Assembly (NCBI RefSeq): GCF_001482405.1
Contig: NZ_LPXO01000007.1
Location: 129,001 to 193,000, forward strand
Source: Pseudoponticoccus marisrubri
GTDB lineage: Bacteria > Pseudomonadota > Alphaproteobacteria > Rhodobacterales > Rhodobacteraceae
Direction: 5' to 3'
DNA length: 64,000 nucleotides
The notes under the pieces are model-generated. The model saw nothing but the letters and a program-made list of their open reading frames with translations. It did no database searches and was not told where the DNA came from. The position numbers and the translations under genes were made by a program. Within the stretch, counting starts at the first letter, position 1; each line of letters starts with the position of its first letter. This document shows positions 34,141 through 43,201 of the stretch, in pieces.

Positions 34141-35789
34141 GATGCTTTCTCCTGTCGTTCCTCGACCGGTCCCGGATCACCCGCGGCCGGCTTGGGGAAG
34201 GTGACGTAGAAGGTCGACCCCTCCCCTTCGGCCGAGTCCAGCGCGACACAGCCGCCCTGTTCCTCGGCGATGGCCTTGACGATGGCAAGGCCCAGACCGG
34301 TGCCCCGCACCGGCCCGTCGCGCTGCGCGCCGACCTGTGCGTATTTGTCGAACACTTTCGGCACCATCTCGGCCGGGATGCCGGTGCCGTGATCGGTGAC
34401 CGAGACCTCGAAGGCCTCGGGCAACTCGCGGCAGGCGACGATCACCTTGCCCCCGGCGGGCGAGAACTTGGCCGCGTTGGACAGAAGGTTGTTGAGCACC
34501 TGGAGGCTGCGGTCGAAATCGATGAAGACCTGCCCGCCCTCGGCGCCGTCCCGCTCGATCGTGACGTCGAAGCGGCGCGAGAACGGGCCGTTGGCCTCGA
34601 TCGCCTCGTCGATCAGCGCGCCGATGTCATGACGTTCCATGTTGAAGGTCATGTTGCCCGAGGCGATCTTCTCGATGTCGAGCAGGTCGTCGATCAAGCT
34701 GACCAGCCGGTCGGCATTGCGATGCGCGATCTCGAGGATGTTGCGGGTCTGCGCGGTGGGCTCGCCCCCTGCCCCGGCCAGCAGCAGCCCCATCGCGCCC
34801 TTGACCGAGGTCATGGGCGAGCGCAGCTCGTGGCTGACGGTCGAGATGAACTCGTCGCGCTGGTGCTGCGCCTCGACCCGCAGCGAGATGTCGCGCAGGC
34901 TGGCCAGCACCTTGCGGGTGCCGTCCTCGGCATCGAGGATCTGCAGCCGCGCCTCGAAATGGGTGCCGTCGCGGACAAGGTCGCAATGCGCCAGCTTCTG
35001 GCCGCCATCGCGCAGGTTGTCGAGCATCCCGGTGAACTCGGGCCCGGTATAGAGCGCGTGGATCGCGCCCAGCGGGCCGTAGCCCGCCAGGGAGTCGGTC
35101 AGCCCGTGCGCGGCGCGCGCCGACTGGTTGGCGTATTTCACCTCGAGACTGTCGAGATCGAAGATGAAGACCTGGTCGACGATGCAGTCCAGCGTCTGGA
35201 AGACTTCGCGGTCGATCAGTTTCTTGCGCGATTCGGTAATGTCGGTGCGCACCGAGATCGCGCCGCTGCGGCGCCCCTCGTCATCGACGCCGGGCAGCAG
35301 GGTGACATTGGTCCAGACTTCGCCGCCGTCCCGACGGCGCAGCCGCGTGTCGCCGGTCCAGGTCTCGCCCTTTCCGATCGTGGCCAGCAGCTCGTCCTGC
35401 ACCCAGAGATCCTCGGGGAAATAGAGCATCTCGACGGGCTGCGAGACCAGCTCGTCGGCGCAATAGCCGGTGGCTTCGAGGAAACGCTCGTTGGCAAAGG
35501 TGATGCGGCCCTGGGAATCGGTCTGCACCACCATGCCATGCGCGTGCAGCGCCTCGACCGCCTTGCCCAGTTTCAGATGCTCGGTCCAGACCGAGCGGTG
35601 CCGCGCGGCCATGCGGCGGAAAGACAGCCAGAGCAGCACCATGCCGAGGGCCGCGCTGGCCGAGATCCATGGCAGCAGGTCGCCCAGCACATGCCATTCG
35701 CCCCGTTGGTCGATCATCGCGGCGACCTGCACCGCGACCAGCGCAAAGACCGAGACACTGGTGAATTTCTTGAGGTTTGAGCGCGTCAT
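34137..35789 (-). CDS. Membrane PAS-domain sensor histidine kinase
   Basis: 550 residues. Two N-terminal membrane helices (about 11-26 and 38-56), a PAS domain (about 75-190, ANERFLEATGYCADELV), a second PAS-like domain (about 200-300), then HisKA with phospho-His320 (STVSHELRSPMTSVKGAMG) and an ATPase domain with N box LLSNAAKFSPAGG, DHGTGIP, and GTGLGLAIVKAI. The short periplasmic loop argues for a cytoplasmic signal. It lies directly upstream of and coupled to the CheY-like gene. Confidence 0.92.
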   Translation of the reverse strand: MTRSNLKKFTSVSVFALVAVQVAAMIDQRGEWHVLGDLLPWISASAALGMVLLWLSFRRMAARHRSVWTEHLKLGKAVEALHAHGMVVQTDSQGRITFANERFLEATGYCADELVSQPVEMLYFPEDLWVQDELLATIGKGETWTGDTRLRRRDGGEVWTNVTLLPGVDDEGRRSGAISVRTDITESRKKLIDREVFQTLDCIVDQVFIFDLDSLEVKYANQSARAAHGLTDSLAGYGPLGAIHALYTGPEFTGMLDNLRDGGQKLAHCDLVRDGTHFEARLQILDAEDGTRKVLASLRDISLRVEAQHQRDEFISTVSHELRSPMTSVKGAMGLLLAGAGGEPTAQTRNILEIAHRNADRLVSLIDDLLDIEKIASGNMTFNMERHDIGALIDEAIEANGPFSRRFDVTIERDGAEGGQVFIDFDRSLQVLNNLLSNAAKFSPAGGKVIVACRELPEAFEVSVTDHGTGIPAEMVPKVFDKYAQVGAQRDGPVRGTGLGLAIVKAIAEEQGGCVALDSAEGEGSTFYVTFPKPAAGDPGPVEERQEKAS

Positions 35790-35916
35790 GTCGCGTCGTG
35801 TCTCCCTGGTCCGGTGTTCGCCAGCGTGGCGCTTTCCGTGAAGCTAGGGGAACGTCAGGTCGATATTTGGACCCGATAATGGCAATCCGGGGGCACGTGA
35901 CGCGCCCCCGGCCGGG

Positions 35917-38397
35917 TCAGCCCGCGGCCTGCCGACGGACTTCGGCGACCGGCCGGTTGATCTGCGGACGCATCAGAATGAAGAACTCGGTATAGCCCGC
36001 CTCGGTGCGGGTATAGCCGATCTCGCCGCCCATCCGCTCGACGATCTCGCGCGCGATGGACAGGCCCAGCCCGGTGCCGCCCTTGTCGCGGCTGTCGGAA
36101 TTGTCGGCTTGGCGGAAGGGCTTGAAGAGCGAGCTGCGGAACGTGTCCGGCACGCCCGGCCCGGCATCACGCACGAAGAGCCGCAGACCTTCGGGCCCTT
36201 CGGTCGCGCCCAGCGTCACGGTCGAGCCGGCGGGCGCGAACTTGCAGGCATTGGACAGAAGGTTGGCCAGCACCTGCAACATGCGGCCGCGGTCCAGCCC
36301 GTGGTGCAGGTGGTGCGCCGGCGCATGGATCGCCACGTTCAGCTCGGCCGCACGGGCGATGGGCAGGATCTGGTCGCGTGCATCGCGCAGCAGCGGGGTG
36401 ATCTCGACATCATCCATCTTGAAGCGCATGTTGCCGGTCTGCACGTGCTGCAGGTCGAGAATGTCGCTGACCAGCACGGTCAGCCGGTCGACATTCTTGC
36501 GCGCCATCTCGAGCAGCCGGCGGCCCTGCGACGACAGCGCCTCGCCCTCGGCCGCCTGCATCAGCGTGACCGCACCGTTCACCGCGGTCAGCGGCGTGCG
36601 CAGCTCGTGGCTGACCGTCGCGATGAACTGGTGCTTGACCATCTCCATCTCGATCGAGTCGGTGATGTCCACCTGCGTCCCGGTCAGGGTCAGCGCGCGC
36701 CCGTCCGCACAGCGGCGCGAAACCATCGCATCCGAACGCATCCAGCGCGTGCCATCGTCGCGTGTGATGCGGAACTCGTTCACCGTCCGGTCCGTGTCGC
36801 CATTGATGCAGGCAAAATCGTTGGCCTTGAGCACGACGAAATCGTCGGGATCGATCCGCGCCTCGAAATAGCCCTGATAGTCGAAATCCGCTCCGGCATC
36901 GGAGACGCCCATGATGCGTTTCCACGTGTCCGAGACATGGGACTGGCCGGTGGCGAGGTCGAACTCGAACACGCCGATCTCGGCGGCACGCAGGGCCAGT
37001 TCCAGACGCTGCTCGGTCTCGGCGACGCGCTGGGCATCCTGCTCTTCGCGCGTGACGTCGCGCAGGAAGAAGGTCGACCGCGTCGCGCCCTCGGGGGTCT
37101 GCCATGTGTCGCGCTTGACCGACAGCGCGCGCCCTTCGCCATCGACGCGCAGGGCCATCCGCGCCTGCCGGTCCTCGCCCAGCGCCGTCGCGCCAGGCAG
37201 CACCGCGTCAAGGCTGTGGCCCACGCAGTCGGCAGCCGAAAGCATCGTGTGGGCGGCAGGGTTCGAGCGCAGAACCACCCCGGAGCCATCGGTGATGACG
37301 ATGCCGAGATGCGGGTTGTTGATGATCGAATCGTTCTGGCTGCGCTGCGCCTCGAGATCCGCGGTCCGGACACGCACCAGTTCCGTGACCGAGCGTTCGC
37401 GCTGCGCCTGCGCCCGCAGCAGCGCCGCCAGCATGACCGCGAGGATGGAGCCGAAGGCCATCAACAGCAGGTGGTTGCGGTCCACATGCGCGGCCTCGAA
37501 GCCGGGACGGCTGGACCAGCTGATGGTCACGACCTGCCCGAAAAGATCGAGCTGCGCGGTCCGCTGGAAGCGCGGGCTGTCCGCCGCGCCCGACGCGTCC
37601 GTCGCGCTGTCATAGACCAGCGTCTCGGGCGTCGCCTCGGGGCCAAGATGGATCGCGTAGTCATAGGTCTCGGGCTGTAGCGGAGTCAGGTCGGCCAGCA
37701 CCTGAGTCCCGACCAGCGGGAAGGCCGCCCAGCCGACGAACCCTTCGCGCAGCCCCTCCGTGTTGGCCCGGTCTGTGCCGGGGGCGTAGATCGGGCGCAG
37801 CAACATCAGGCCTGGCAGGTCCTCTTGCCCCGCGCCACCCGTGCCATAGGGCGCCAAGCGTATCTCGGCACTGTCGCGGGCCGCCAGCGCCACGGCGCGG
37901 CGGGCGGGGTCGGCGCCGATGTTCAAGCCTATCTCGTCGGCCTGCGGATCTCGCGGCGCGATGAAGGTGACGACCAGCGCGTCCTCGCCGGGCGTCTCGG
38001 GATAGACCACCGTTCCGTGCAGGCCGCGCGCCGCCATCCGGGCCGCGAAATCGGCGGGATCGCCCTGCCCCAACGGCTCGATCAGCGCCAGCCGTGTGCC
38101 GTCCGGCAAGCCGGCATCGAGACGCATGGCCGACACGTATTCGGTAAAGACCGGGGCGGTCAGATCCGGCACCACGCGCACCAGCCCCGCGACCCCGTCC
38201 AGCGCCACCTGGAACTTGCGGAACCGGGCCACCAGAACGTCGGCGGCCTCGGCCGTGACCAGCTCGAACTCGGCCGCCGCGTCCTCGTAGCCGTCCTTGT
38301 AGGTGTGCCAGGCGGCAGCGCCCGTCACGACGAGGGACACGACCAGGGATGCCACGCAAAGACGCTGACCCGTCACCCTCGCTAAGAAACCCTTCAT
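35917..38397 (-). CDS. CHASE-type sensor histidine kinase with two PAS domains
   Basis: 826 residues. Membrane helices at about 9-29 and 317-336 flank a periplasmic CHASE-like domain (FELVTAEAADVLVARFRKFQVALDGVAGLV...). Inside, two PAS domains (about 365-460 and 480-580), HisKA with His597 (TVSHELRTPLTAVNG), and the ATPase with LLSNACKFAPAGS and GTGLGLSIAREI. An external signal is likely. There is no receiver domain, so its phosphate probably goes to the separate receivers or Hpt in the cluster. Start chosen at the ATG following the divergence of the reading (MKGFLARVTG). Confidence 0.9.
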   Translation of the reverse strand: MKGFLARVTGQRLCVASLVVSLVVTGAAAWHTYKDGYEDAAAEFELVTAEAADVLVARFRKFQVALDGVAGLVRVVPDLTAPVFTEYVSAMRLDAGLPDGTRLALIEPLGQGDPADFAARMAARGLHGTVVYPETPGEDALVVTFIAPRDPQADEIGLNIGADPARRAVALAARDSAEIRLAPYGTGGAGQEDLPGLMLLRPIYAPGTDRANTEGLREGFVGWAAFPLVGTQVLADLTPLQPETYDYAIHLGPEATPETLVYDSATDASGAADSPRFQRTAQLDLFGQVVTISWSSRPGFEAAHVDRNHLLLMAFGSILAVMLAALLRAQAQRERSVTELVRVRTADLEAQRSQNDSIINNPHLGIVITDGSGVVLRSNPAAHTMLSAADCVGHSLDAVLPGATALGEDRQARMALRVDGEGRALSVKRDTWQTPEGATRSTFFLRDVTREEQDAQRVAETEQRLELALRAAEIGVFEFDLATGQSHVSDTWKRIMGVSDAGADFDYQGYFEARIDPDDFVVLKANDFACINGDTDRTVNEFRITRDDGTRWMRSDAMVSRRCADGRALTLTGTQVDITDSIEMEMVKHQFIATVSHELRTPLTAVNGAVTLMQAAEGEALSSQGRRLLEMARKNVDRLTVLVSDILDLQHVQTGNMRFKMDDVEITPLLRDARDQILPIARAAELNVAIHAPAHHLHHGLDRGRMLQVLANLLSNACKFAPAGSTVTLGATEGPEGLRLFVRDAGPGVPDTFRSSLFKPFRQADNSDSRDKGGTGLGLSIAREIVERMGGEIGYTRTEAGYTEFFILMRPQINRPVAEVRRQAAG

Positions 38398-38548
38398 GGC
38401 CCAATCCGCCCTACGCGATACAGACTTGTAGACTGCACAATCATCGGGACATGTCGCGCCGCATAAGCGGGTATCGCGCCGGATCTTGCACAACCTGTGG
38501 TTTTCAGAACACGCAAAGCATGCCCGTTAGGCCCGAAAGATGCAGTCG

Positions 38549-38884
38549 TCAACCGAAATCGTGCAGGACGATATCAGCGCTCACGATCACGTTACGCAAG
38601 GCGTCGATCTCGGCTGGTCGGGCCTTCTTCGCGCCCGGCGGTGTCTCGCACAGCGTCAGCTCACAGCTGCGCGCGGCATCGCCCAAGTCGGCAAAGCCCA
38701 GTGTCTCGGCCGTACCCGAGATCCTGTGCGCCGCCTCGATCGCCTCCTGCCGCGCCTGTGCCAGCGCCGCACCGCGCGCCGACAGCGGCCCGGCCAACGC
38801 CGCGCGCTGCGCGGGCAGCGTGGCGACAAAGCGCTGCCGGATGCGGTCCAGCGCGCTTTCGAACCCGTGCCCCTGCATCATCAT
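38549..38884 (-). CDS. Histidine phosphotransfer (Hpt) domain protein
   Basis: 111 residues. The site is His53 in EAAHRISGTAETLGFADLGDAA, a good match to the Hpt consensus AHxLKGxAxxLG. The rest is helical (ALDRIRQRFVATLPAQRAAL). It starts within the ATGA overlap with the receiver gene above it, so the two are co-translated. Hpt proteins shuttle phosphate between receivers in multi-step relays. It suggests a chain from the kinases via a receiver and this protein. Confidence 0.9.
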   Translation of the reverse strand: MMMQGHGFESALDRIRQRFVATLPAQRAALAGPLSARGAALAQARQEAIEAAHRISGTAETLGFADLGDAARSCELTLCETPPGAKKARPAEIDALRNVIVSADIVLHDFG

Positions 38885-39843
38885 GCGCTGCTCGGCATGA
38901 TGAAGAGCGAGTCGAACTCGCGTTCCAGCGCGCGGCCATTGGCCTCGGCCCGTCCGCGGGCGTCGATCAGCGCGGTCGAGATCGAGCCGGGCGTATGGCC
39001 CAGAAGGCGCACCATCTCGCCGCAGCAGATCCGCACCGGCAGGCCACGCGGCGTGGGCACCTGGATGTCCAGCCGCTGCAGCTGGAAGTTGATCTGGTCC
39101 ACGAGGATCGTGCGCTTGGGCACGCGGCATTCCTCGATCACGCAAAGGAAAGTGCCATTGCCGGCATAGGCCATCAGGAACTGGTAGTCGCGCAGCGCGT
39201 CCGAGATCGTCTCGGCCACGTCGGCGATGAGGCCGCGGAACTCGGTATTGGTGCACATCCCGTAGATGTCCTCGACCTCGCGGATGTGGAAGCCCAGCAC
39301 GACCGAGCCGAAGAGCGAGCGGCGCGACAGCATAGGCACGTAGTTCTCGAGCGCGAAATAGTCGATCATGTTGTCGACGTCATAGACCTGGATCTGCTCC
39401 AGCAGGCCCGGCTTGCGGGCGCTGTCGCCGTCGCGTTCCAGCGCCTCGAGCTGCTGGCGCAGGTGTTCCGTCCGGCTCTCGGCACGGCGGATCCGGTGCT
39501 CGAGCTCGAACATCTCGAAGGGTTTGCGCACGAAATCGCTGGCCCCGGCGGCAAAGGCACCGTCGATCGAGGCCTTGTCCGACATGGCGGTCAGCATGAT
39601 GATCGGCACGAAGGTGAAATGGCCGGACTGGCGCAGGGCGTCGCACAGCTCGATCCCGTTCATGCCGGGCATCTTGATGTCGAGCAGGAAACAGTCGACC
39701 GGCTGTGCCGTGTCGGAGCAGAGGTAGTCCAGCGCGGTCTGCGCACTGTCCACGGTCGTGACCGTGTGGTTCCCCATGGCCGGCACCACCTCGGAGATGA
39801 GCTCGAGGATCACCGGATCGTCGTCAACCGCAAGAATATGCAT
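38881..39843 (-). CDS. Receiver domain fused to degenerate GGDEF-like domain
   Basis: 320 residues. Receiver at 1-120: VDDDPVILE, phospho-acceptor Asp55 (LLDIKMPGMNGIEL), MLTAMSDK, FVRKPFEMFE. A coiled linker (HLRQQLEALERDG) follows. The C-terminal half resembles a GGDEF fold in order: FLMAYAGNGTFLCVIEE stands where RYGGDEF would be, then VRICCGEM and ALIDARGRAEANGR. The catalytic GGDEF is replaced by GNGTF, so cyclic-di-GMP synthesis is unlikely; binding or signalling is possible. First gene of the minus-strand cluster, ribosome site AAAGGGAAGCGG. Confidence 0.85.
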   Translation of the reverse strand: MHILAVDDDPVILELISEVVPAMGNHTVTTVDSAQTALDYLCSDTAQPVDCFLLDIKMPGMNGIELCDALRQSGHFTFVPIIMLTAMSDKASIDGAFAAGASDFVRKPFEMFELEHRIRRAESRTEHLRQQLEALERDGDSARKPGLLEQIQVYDVDNMIDYFALENYVPMLSRRSLFGSVVLGFHIREVEDIYGMCTNTEFRGLIADVAETISDALRDYQFLMAYAGNGTFLCVIEECRVPKRTILVDQINFQLQRLDIQVPTPRGLPVRICCGEMVRLLGHTPGSISTALIDARGRAEANGRALEREFDSLFIMPSSA

Positions 39844-40159
39844 ACCGCTTCCCTTTCACGAGTTCTTTGGGATGCAATCTCAGGGTGAATTGAGGCGGGA
39901 TTGTGAAAAGCTTGGGGAAGGAATGGTGCATTGTAAGGATTTCTGGGTATGCGGCCGCCAGAGACCCATGTTTCGCGCTTAGGTAGGCGCTGACAAGCAC
40001 GCGCGCGGGCCCGGCTCCGACCGTCCCGCGGCGTAACTGTCATGATAGCTTTACGAAAAAGGCCCCACGTGCCTCAGGATAAGGGAAATGTCCCCGCGGG
40101 CGGCAGGCCGACCGGCGGGACCGCGATTCGCCTGTGGTTGCGCGGACCCGGGCTCTCGC
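39844..40159. other. 316-base intergenic region, probable promoter of the phosphorelay cluster
   Basis: No gene seen. On the minus strand it leads into the receiver gene; the part near 39880-39940 is A/T-richer than its surroundings (CATTCCTTCCCCAAGCTTTT) and probably contains the promoter. A hairpin CTCTCGC/GCGAGAG (40153-40171) spans the stop codon of pqiC. Confidence 0.5.
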
Positions 40160-40771
40160 TTAGCGCGAGAGGTCGCGCGCGATGCGTTCGGCCAGCGCCG
40201 TCAGCGCGGCGGCCTGCGCGCGGGTGATCGCCGCGGGCGTTGCCTCGGGCAGCGGGATCGCGATGTCGAACAGGCCCACCTTGTCGGCCAGCGGCGCGGG
40301 CAGTTCCTTGGGCTCCTTGTCGGGGTCGTCATAGGTGATCGGGTCCGGGATCTCGGAGCCCATGTAATACTGCCCCTTGATCCGGAACGTGTTGCTGTTG
40401 GTGGCGATCATCGTCTCGAACCGGATGTCGAGCACCCCGGTGGGCGGCTCGGGCAGCGGCCAGGGCTCCGAGGCGACCTTGGCGCTGGTCATCGCGTTCA
40501 GGTGCCGGGTCATGGCCAGCGTGGTGGCGCGTTCCGGCTCGTCCGCCCAGAGCCCGAAATTGCGCGACCGCACCACCCCCTCGGCATCCTGGTAGGAGAT
40601 CTTGTCATCCGCCGCGTAGGTGGGCAGCGACACGGTCTGTACCAGCAGCGTATCGACGGCGGCGCGCACGCGCAGCTTGGAGGGCGCGGCCTCGGGCAGG
40701 TATTGGGGCTCGGCCCCGCAGGCAGTCAGCACCAGAAGGGCCAGGCCCGCGGCAAAGAAGCGAAAGGTCAT
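40160..40771 (-). CDS. pqiC: PqiC-like MCE-transport lipoprotein
   Basis: 203 residues. A lipoprotein signal ends in LTACGAEP (Cys18), so it is anchored in the outer membrane or periplasmic face. The body SKLRVRAAVDTLLVQTVSLPTYA is of the DUF330/ABC-type transport auxiliary family, as in E. coli PqiC. It would cap the PqiB tube at the outer membrane. The ATG lies one base after the pqiB stop. Confidence 0.85.
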   Translation of the reverse strand: MTFRFFAAGLALLVLTACGAEPQYLPEAAPSKLRVRAAVDTLLVQTVSLPTYAADDKISYQDAEGVVRSRNFGLWADEPERATTLAMTRHLNAMTSAKVASEPWPLPEPPTGVLDIRFETMIATNSNTFRIKGQYYMGSEIPDPITYDDPDKEPKELPAPLADKVGLFDIAIPLPEATPAAITRAQAAALTALAERIARDLSR

Positions 40772-40772
40772 G

Positions 40773-42572
40773 TCACCGTCCCATCAACAATGAATTCGGA
40801 TTGCGCTGCAGGGTGCGGGCCAGCGTGCGCAGCGCATCCGCCGCCTCGCTGACATCCCTGAGCGTCGCAAGCGCGCTGGAGATCAGGCGCGAATTGTCGT
40901 CATAGGCGCCCAGAACCGACTCGGCCCGCGCGGCCACGCCTTCCAGCCGCGCCGCCAGCTGCGGCAGCTCGCCGGCCGCGGCCTCGATCGCGTTGGCCGC
41001 CGAGGCGGCGGAGGAGAAGACCTCGTTCACGTTCTCGGTCGCACCGCTTTCGCGCAGCCCGGCGGCGATCTGCTCGACCTCGCCCAGCGCTCCCTCGGCC
41101 GAGGCCAGCGTGCGCGTGAGGTCCGGCACCAGCGTGCGCAGCTCCGACAGCGTCGCGGTGATCTCGGGCGCCAACGCCTGCGTGTCCTCCGACCCGATCA
41201 GCGCATTGGCATTGTCCAGCAGCCCCTGCAATGAGGCCAGCACCTCCTCGACGGGCAGGTTGTTGATCCGCTCGAACACGCCCTCGGCGGTGGCATTCAG
41301 GCTGCCCAGCTCGGCCGGGACCGTGGGCAGTTCGGGCAGCGCATCGCCCTCGGTGCCCAGCGTGGCCGCCTCGGCCTCGGGCAGCTCGACCAGTTCGACG
41401 ACCAGTTCCGAGGACAGCAGGCCGCCGGTGCCCAGCCGGGCGCGCAGCCCCTGCCCCACGTAGTCGGCCAGGAAGTCGAGCGCGGCCTCGGGGGCGGCAT
41501 CCTCGCCCAGGCCCAGCCGTTCGGGCACGATGGACAGAACCGCCTGAAGCCGCACCACCCGGCGGGCGCCGATCTCCGAGGCGACCATGGCCACGCTGCT
41601 GACCTCGCCCACGGTCACGCCGCGAAAGCGCACATCGGCGCCCTCGGCCAGCCCGCCGACCGAGCCGTCGAACAGCGCACGCACCTGCAGCCGCGCGGCA
41701 GCGGGATCATCCAGCAGGCTGGCCCGCGCGGCTTCCGGGTCGGGATAGAGCGGGTAGACATGGCCGTCCTCGACCGCCGCGCCCCCGGCGACCAGCGTGT
41801 CGAAGCTGATCCCGCCCTGCACCAGCGAGGCGACCGAGGACAGGTTCAGCGACACGCCCCCGGGGCCGAGCGACACCGACACGCCCGAGATGTCCCAGAA
41901 CCGCGTGTTCTGCGTCAGGATGCGGTCATGCGGCGCCTCGATGAAGCCGCGGATCACCACGCCGTCGCCGCTCTCGGTCAGCTCGGGCGCCTCGACCGCG
42001 CCGACCTGGATGCCCTTGTAGAGGATCGGCGCGCCGGCGACGATGGAATTGCCGTCACGCGCCGACAGCTGGATCGCCGTGCCGTCGCGCGTCGGATCCG
42101 ACAGCGGTGCCTTTGGCAGGCCGCGGAACTCGGTCTGCGCCTCGCCCGCCTCGGCATCCCAGCTTCCGCCGATATAGACGCCCGACAGAACGGTATCGAG
42201 CCCGCTGATCCCCTGCGCCGAGACCTCGGGGCGCACCACCCAGAACTGCGCGTCCTCGTCGAGATAGGGCGCGATGGACTGGTCGACGCGCACCGCCACG
42301 ATCACGTGCGACAGGTCCTCGGAAAAGCGCACTTCCTCGGCCAGGCCAACCGCGACATCGCGGTATTTCAGCTCGGTCTTGTCGGGGGCGACGCCCGAGG
42401 CATTGTCGAAGGCGATCTCGATCAGCTTGCCGCGCTCGGCATAGCTCTGCCAAGCGATGCCCAGCGACACGACCAGCGCAAGGATCGGCACCAGCCAGAT
42501 GAAGGACAGCCCCGACAGCAGCCCGGCACGGGCCGGGCGCACGGTCGGTTCGGCGGGGGCGGGGTCGGTCAT
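40773..42572 (-). CDS. pqiB: PqiB-type MCE-domain protein
   Basis: 599 residues. One N-terminal membrane helix (about 20-40, FIWLVPILALVVSLGIAW) and several MCE domains (about 47-140, 165-260, 290-400), then a long helical needle-like C-terminal part (ARLEGVAARAESVL; LRTLVPDLTRTLASAEG). PqiB forms a syringe-like periplasmic conduit for lipids between the membranes. The start overlaps the stop of the second pqiA gene by ATGA. The C-terminal stretch after about 430 is full of coiled-coil repeats. Confidence 0.9.
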   Translation of the reverse strand: MTDPAPAEPTVRPARAGLLSGLSFIWLVPILALVVSLGIAWQSYAERGKLIEIAFDNASGVAPDKTELKYRDVAVGLAEEVRFSEDLSHVIVAVRVDQSIAPYLDEDAQFWVVRPEVSAQGISGLDTVLSGVYIGGSWDAEAGEAQTEFRGLPKAPLSDPTRDGTAIQLSARDGNSIVAGAPILYKGIQVGAVEAPELTESGDGVVIRGFIEAPHDRILTQNTRFWDISGVSVSLGPGGVSLNLSSVASLVQGGISFDTLVAGGAAVEDGHVYPLYPDPEAARASLLDDPAAARLQVRALFDGSVGGLAEGADVRFRGVTVGEVSSVAMVASEIGARRVVRLQAVLSIVPERLGLGEDAAPEAALDFLADYVGQGLRARLGTGGLLSSELVVELVELPEAEAATLGTEGDALPELPTVPAELGSLNATAEGVFERINNLPVEEVLASLQGLLDNANALIGSEDTQALAPEITATLSELRTLVPDLTRTLASAEGALGEVEQIAAGLRESGATENVNEVFSSAASAANAIEAAAGELPQLAARLEGVAARAESVLGAYDDNSRLISSALATLRDVSEAADALRTLARTLQRNPNSLLMGR

Positions 42573-43201
42573 GCGGGCTCCTCGTCGGCATCCCAGATCA
42601 GCCTCGGATCAAGGCTTTGAGCCGACAACATGGTGAATGCAACCGACAGGGCAAAGCTCACCGCGGCAATGCCGGGGTTGATGATAGCCACCGAGCCCAG
42701 CTGAACAAGGGCGGACAGGATGGCCACCACGAAGACGTCGATCATGGACCAGCGGCCGATGAACTCCACCATCTCGTAGAGCAGGTGGCGCTGGTGGATC
42801 GACAACGCGCCCGGCCGGTTCAGGCTGAGCGCCAGGTAGGCGATGGCGATGAACTTGCCCACCGGGATCAGCACCGAGGCGATGAAGACGATGGCCGCGA
42901 CACCGTAAGATCCGTGCTCCAGCAGGTCGATCGCACCGCCGACGATGGTGCTCTCGCTCTGCTCCAGCAGGGTCGCGGTGCGCAGCATCGGGTAGATGTT
43001 GGCGGGGATGTAGACCACCACCCCGGCCAGGAGCCACGCCCAGACCGCCTGCAGCGACTTGCGCCCACGCGGGTCGAGCGGCGCATCACAGCGCCCGCAG
43101 CGGGCCGGCCCGCTTGCATGCACCAGTCCGCAGCGCGTGCAGGCCAGCATCCCGGCGCGGCGGGCGGTGGTCAGCGGCTCGGCGTTTCCAGGGATTTCCA
43201 T
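42569..43201 (-). CDS. pqiA: PqiA-type membrane protein, second half
   Basis: 210 residues from the ATG at 43201. A small CTRC...CGRC zinc ribbon at the N-terminus (LACTRCGLVHASGPARCGRC) precedes four membrane helices (VWAWLLAGVVVYIPANIYPML; GSYGVAAIVFIASVLIPVG; WSMIDVFVVAILSALVQLG; AAVSFALSVAFTML). E. coli PqiA is one protein with two such modules; here they are two genes overlapping by 31 bases. Function is a partner of PqiB in lipid transport or envelope stress. Confidence 0.85.
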   Translation of the reverse strand: MEIPGNAEPLTTARRAGMLACTRCGLVHASGPARCGRCDAPLDPRGRKSLQAVWAWLLAGVVVYIPANIYPMLRTATLLEQSESTIVGGAIDLLEHGSYGVAAIVFIASVLIPVGKFIAIAYLALSLNRPGALSIHQRHLLYEMVEFIGRWSMIDVFVVAILSALVQLGSVAIINPGIAAVSFALSVAFTMLSAQSLDPRLIWDADEEPA

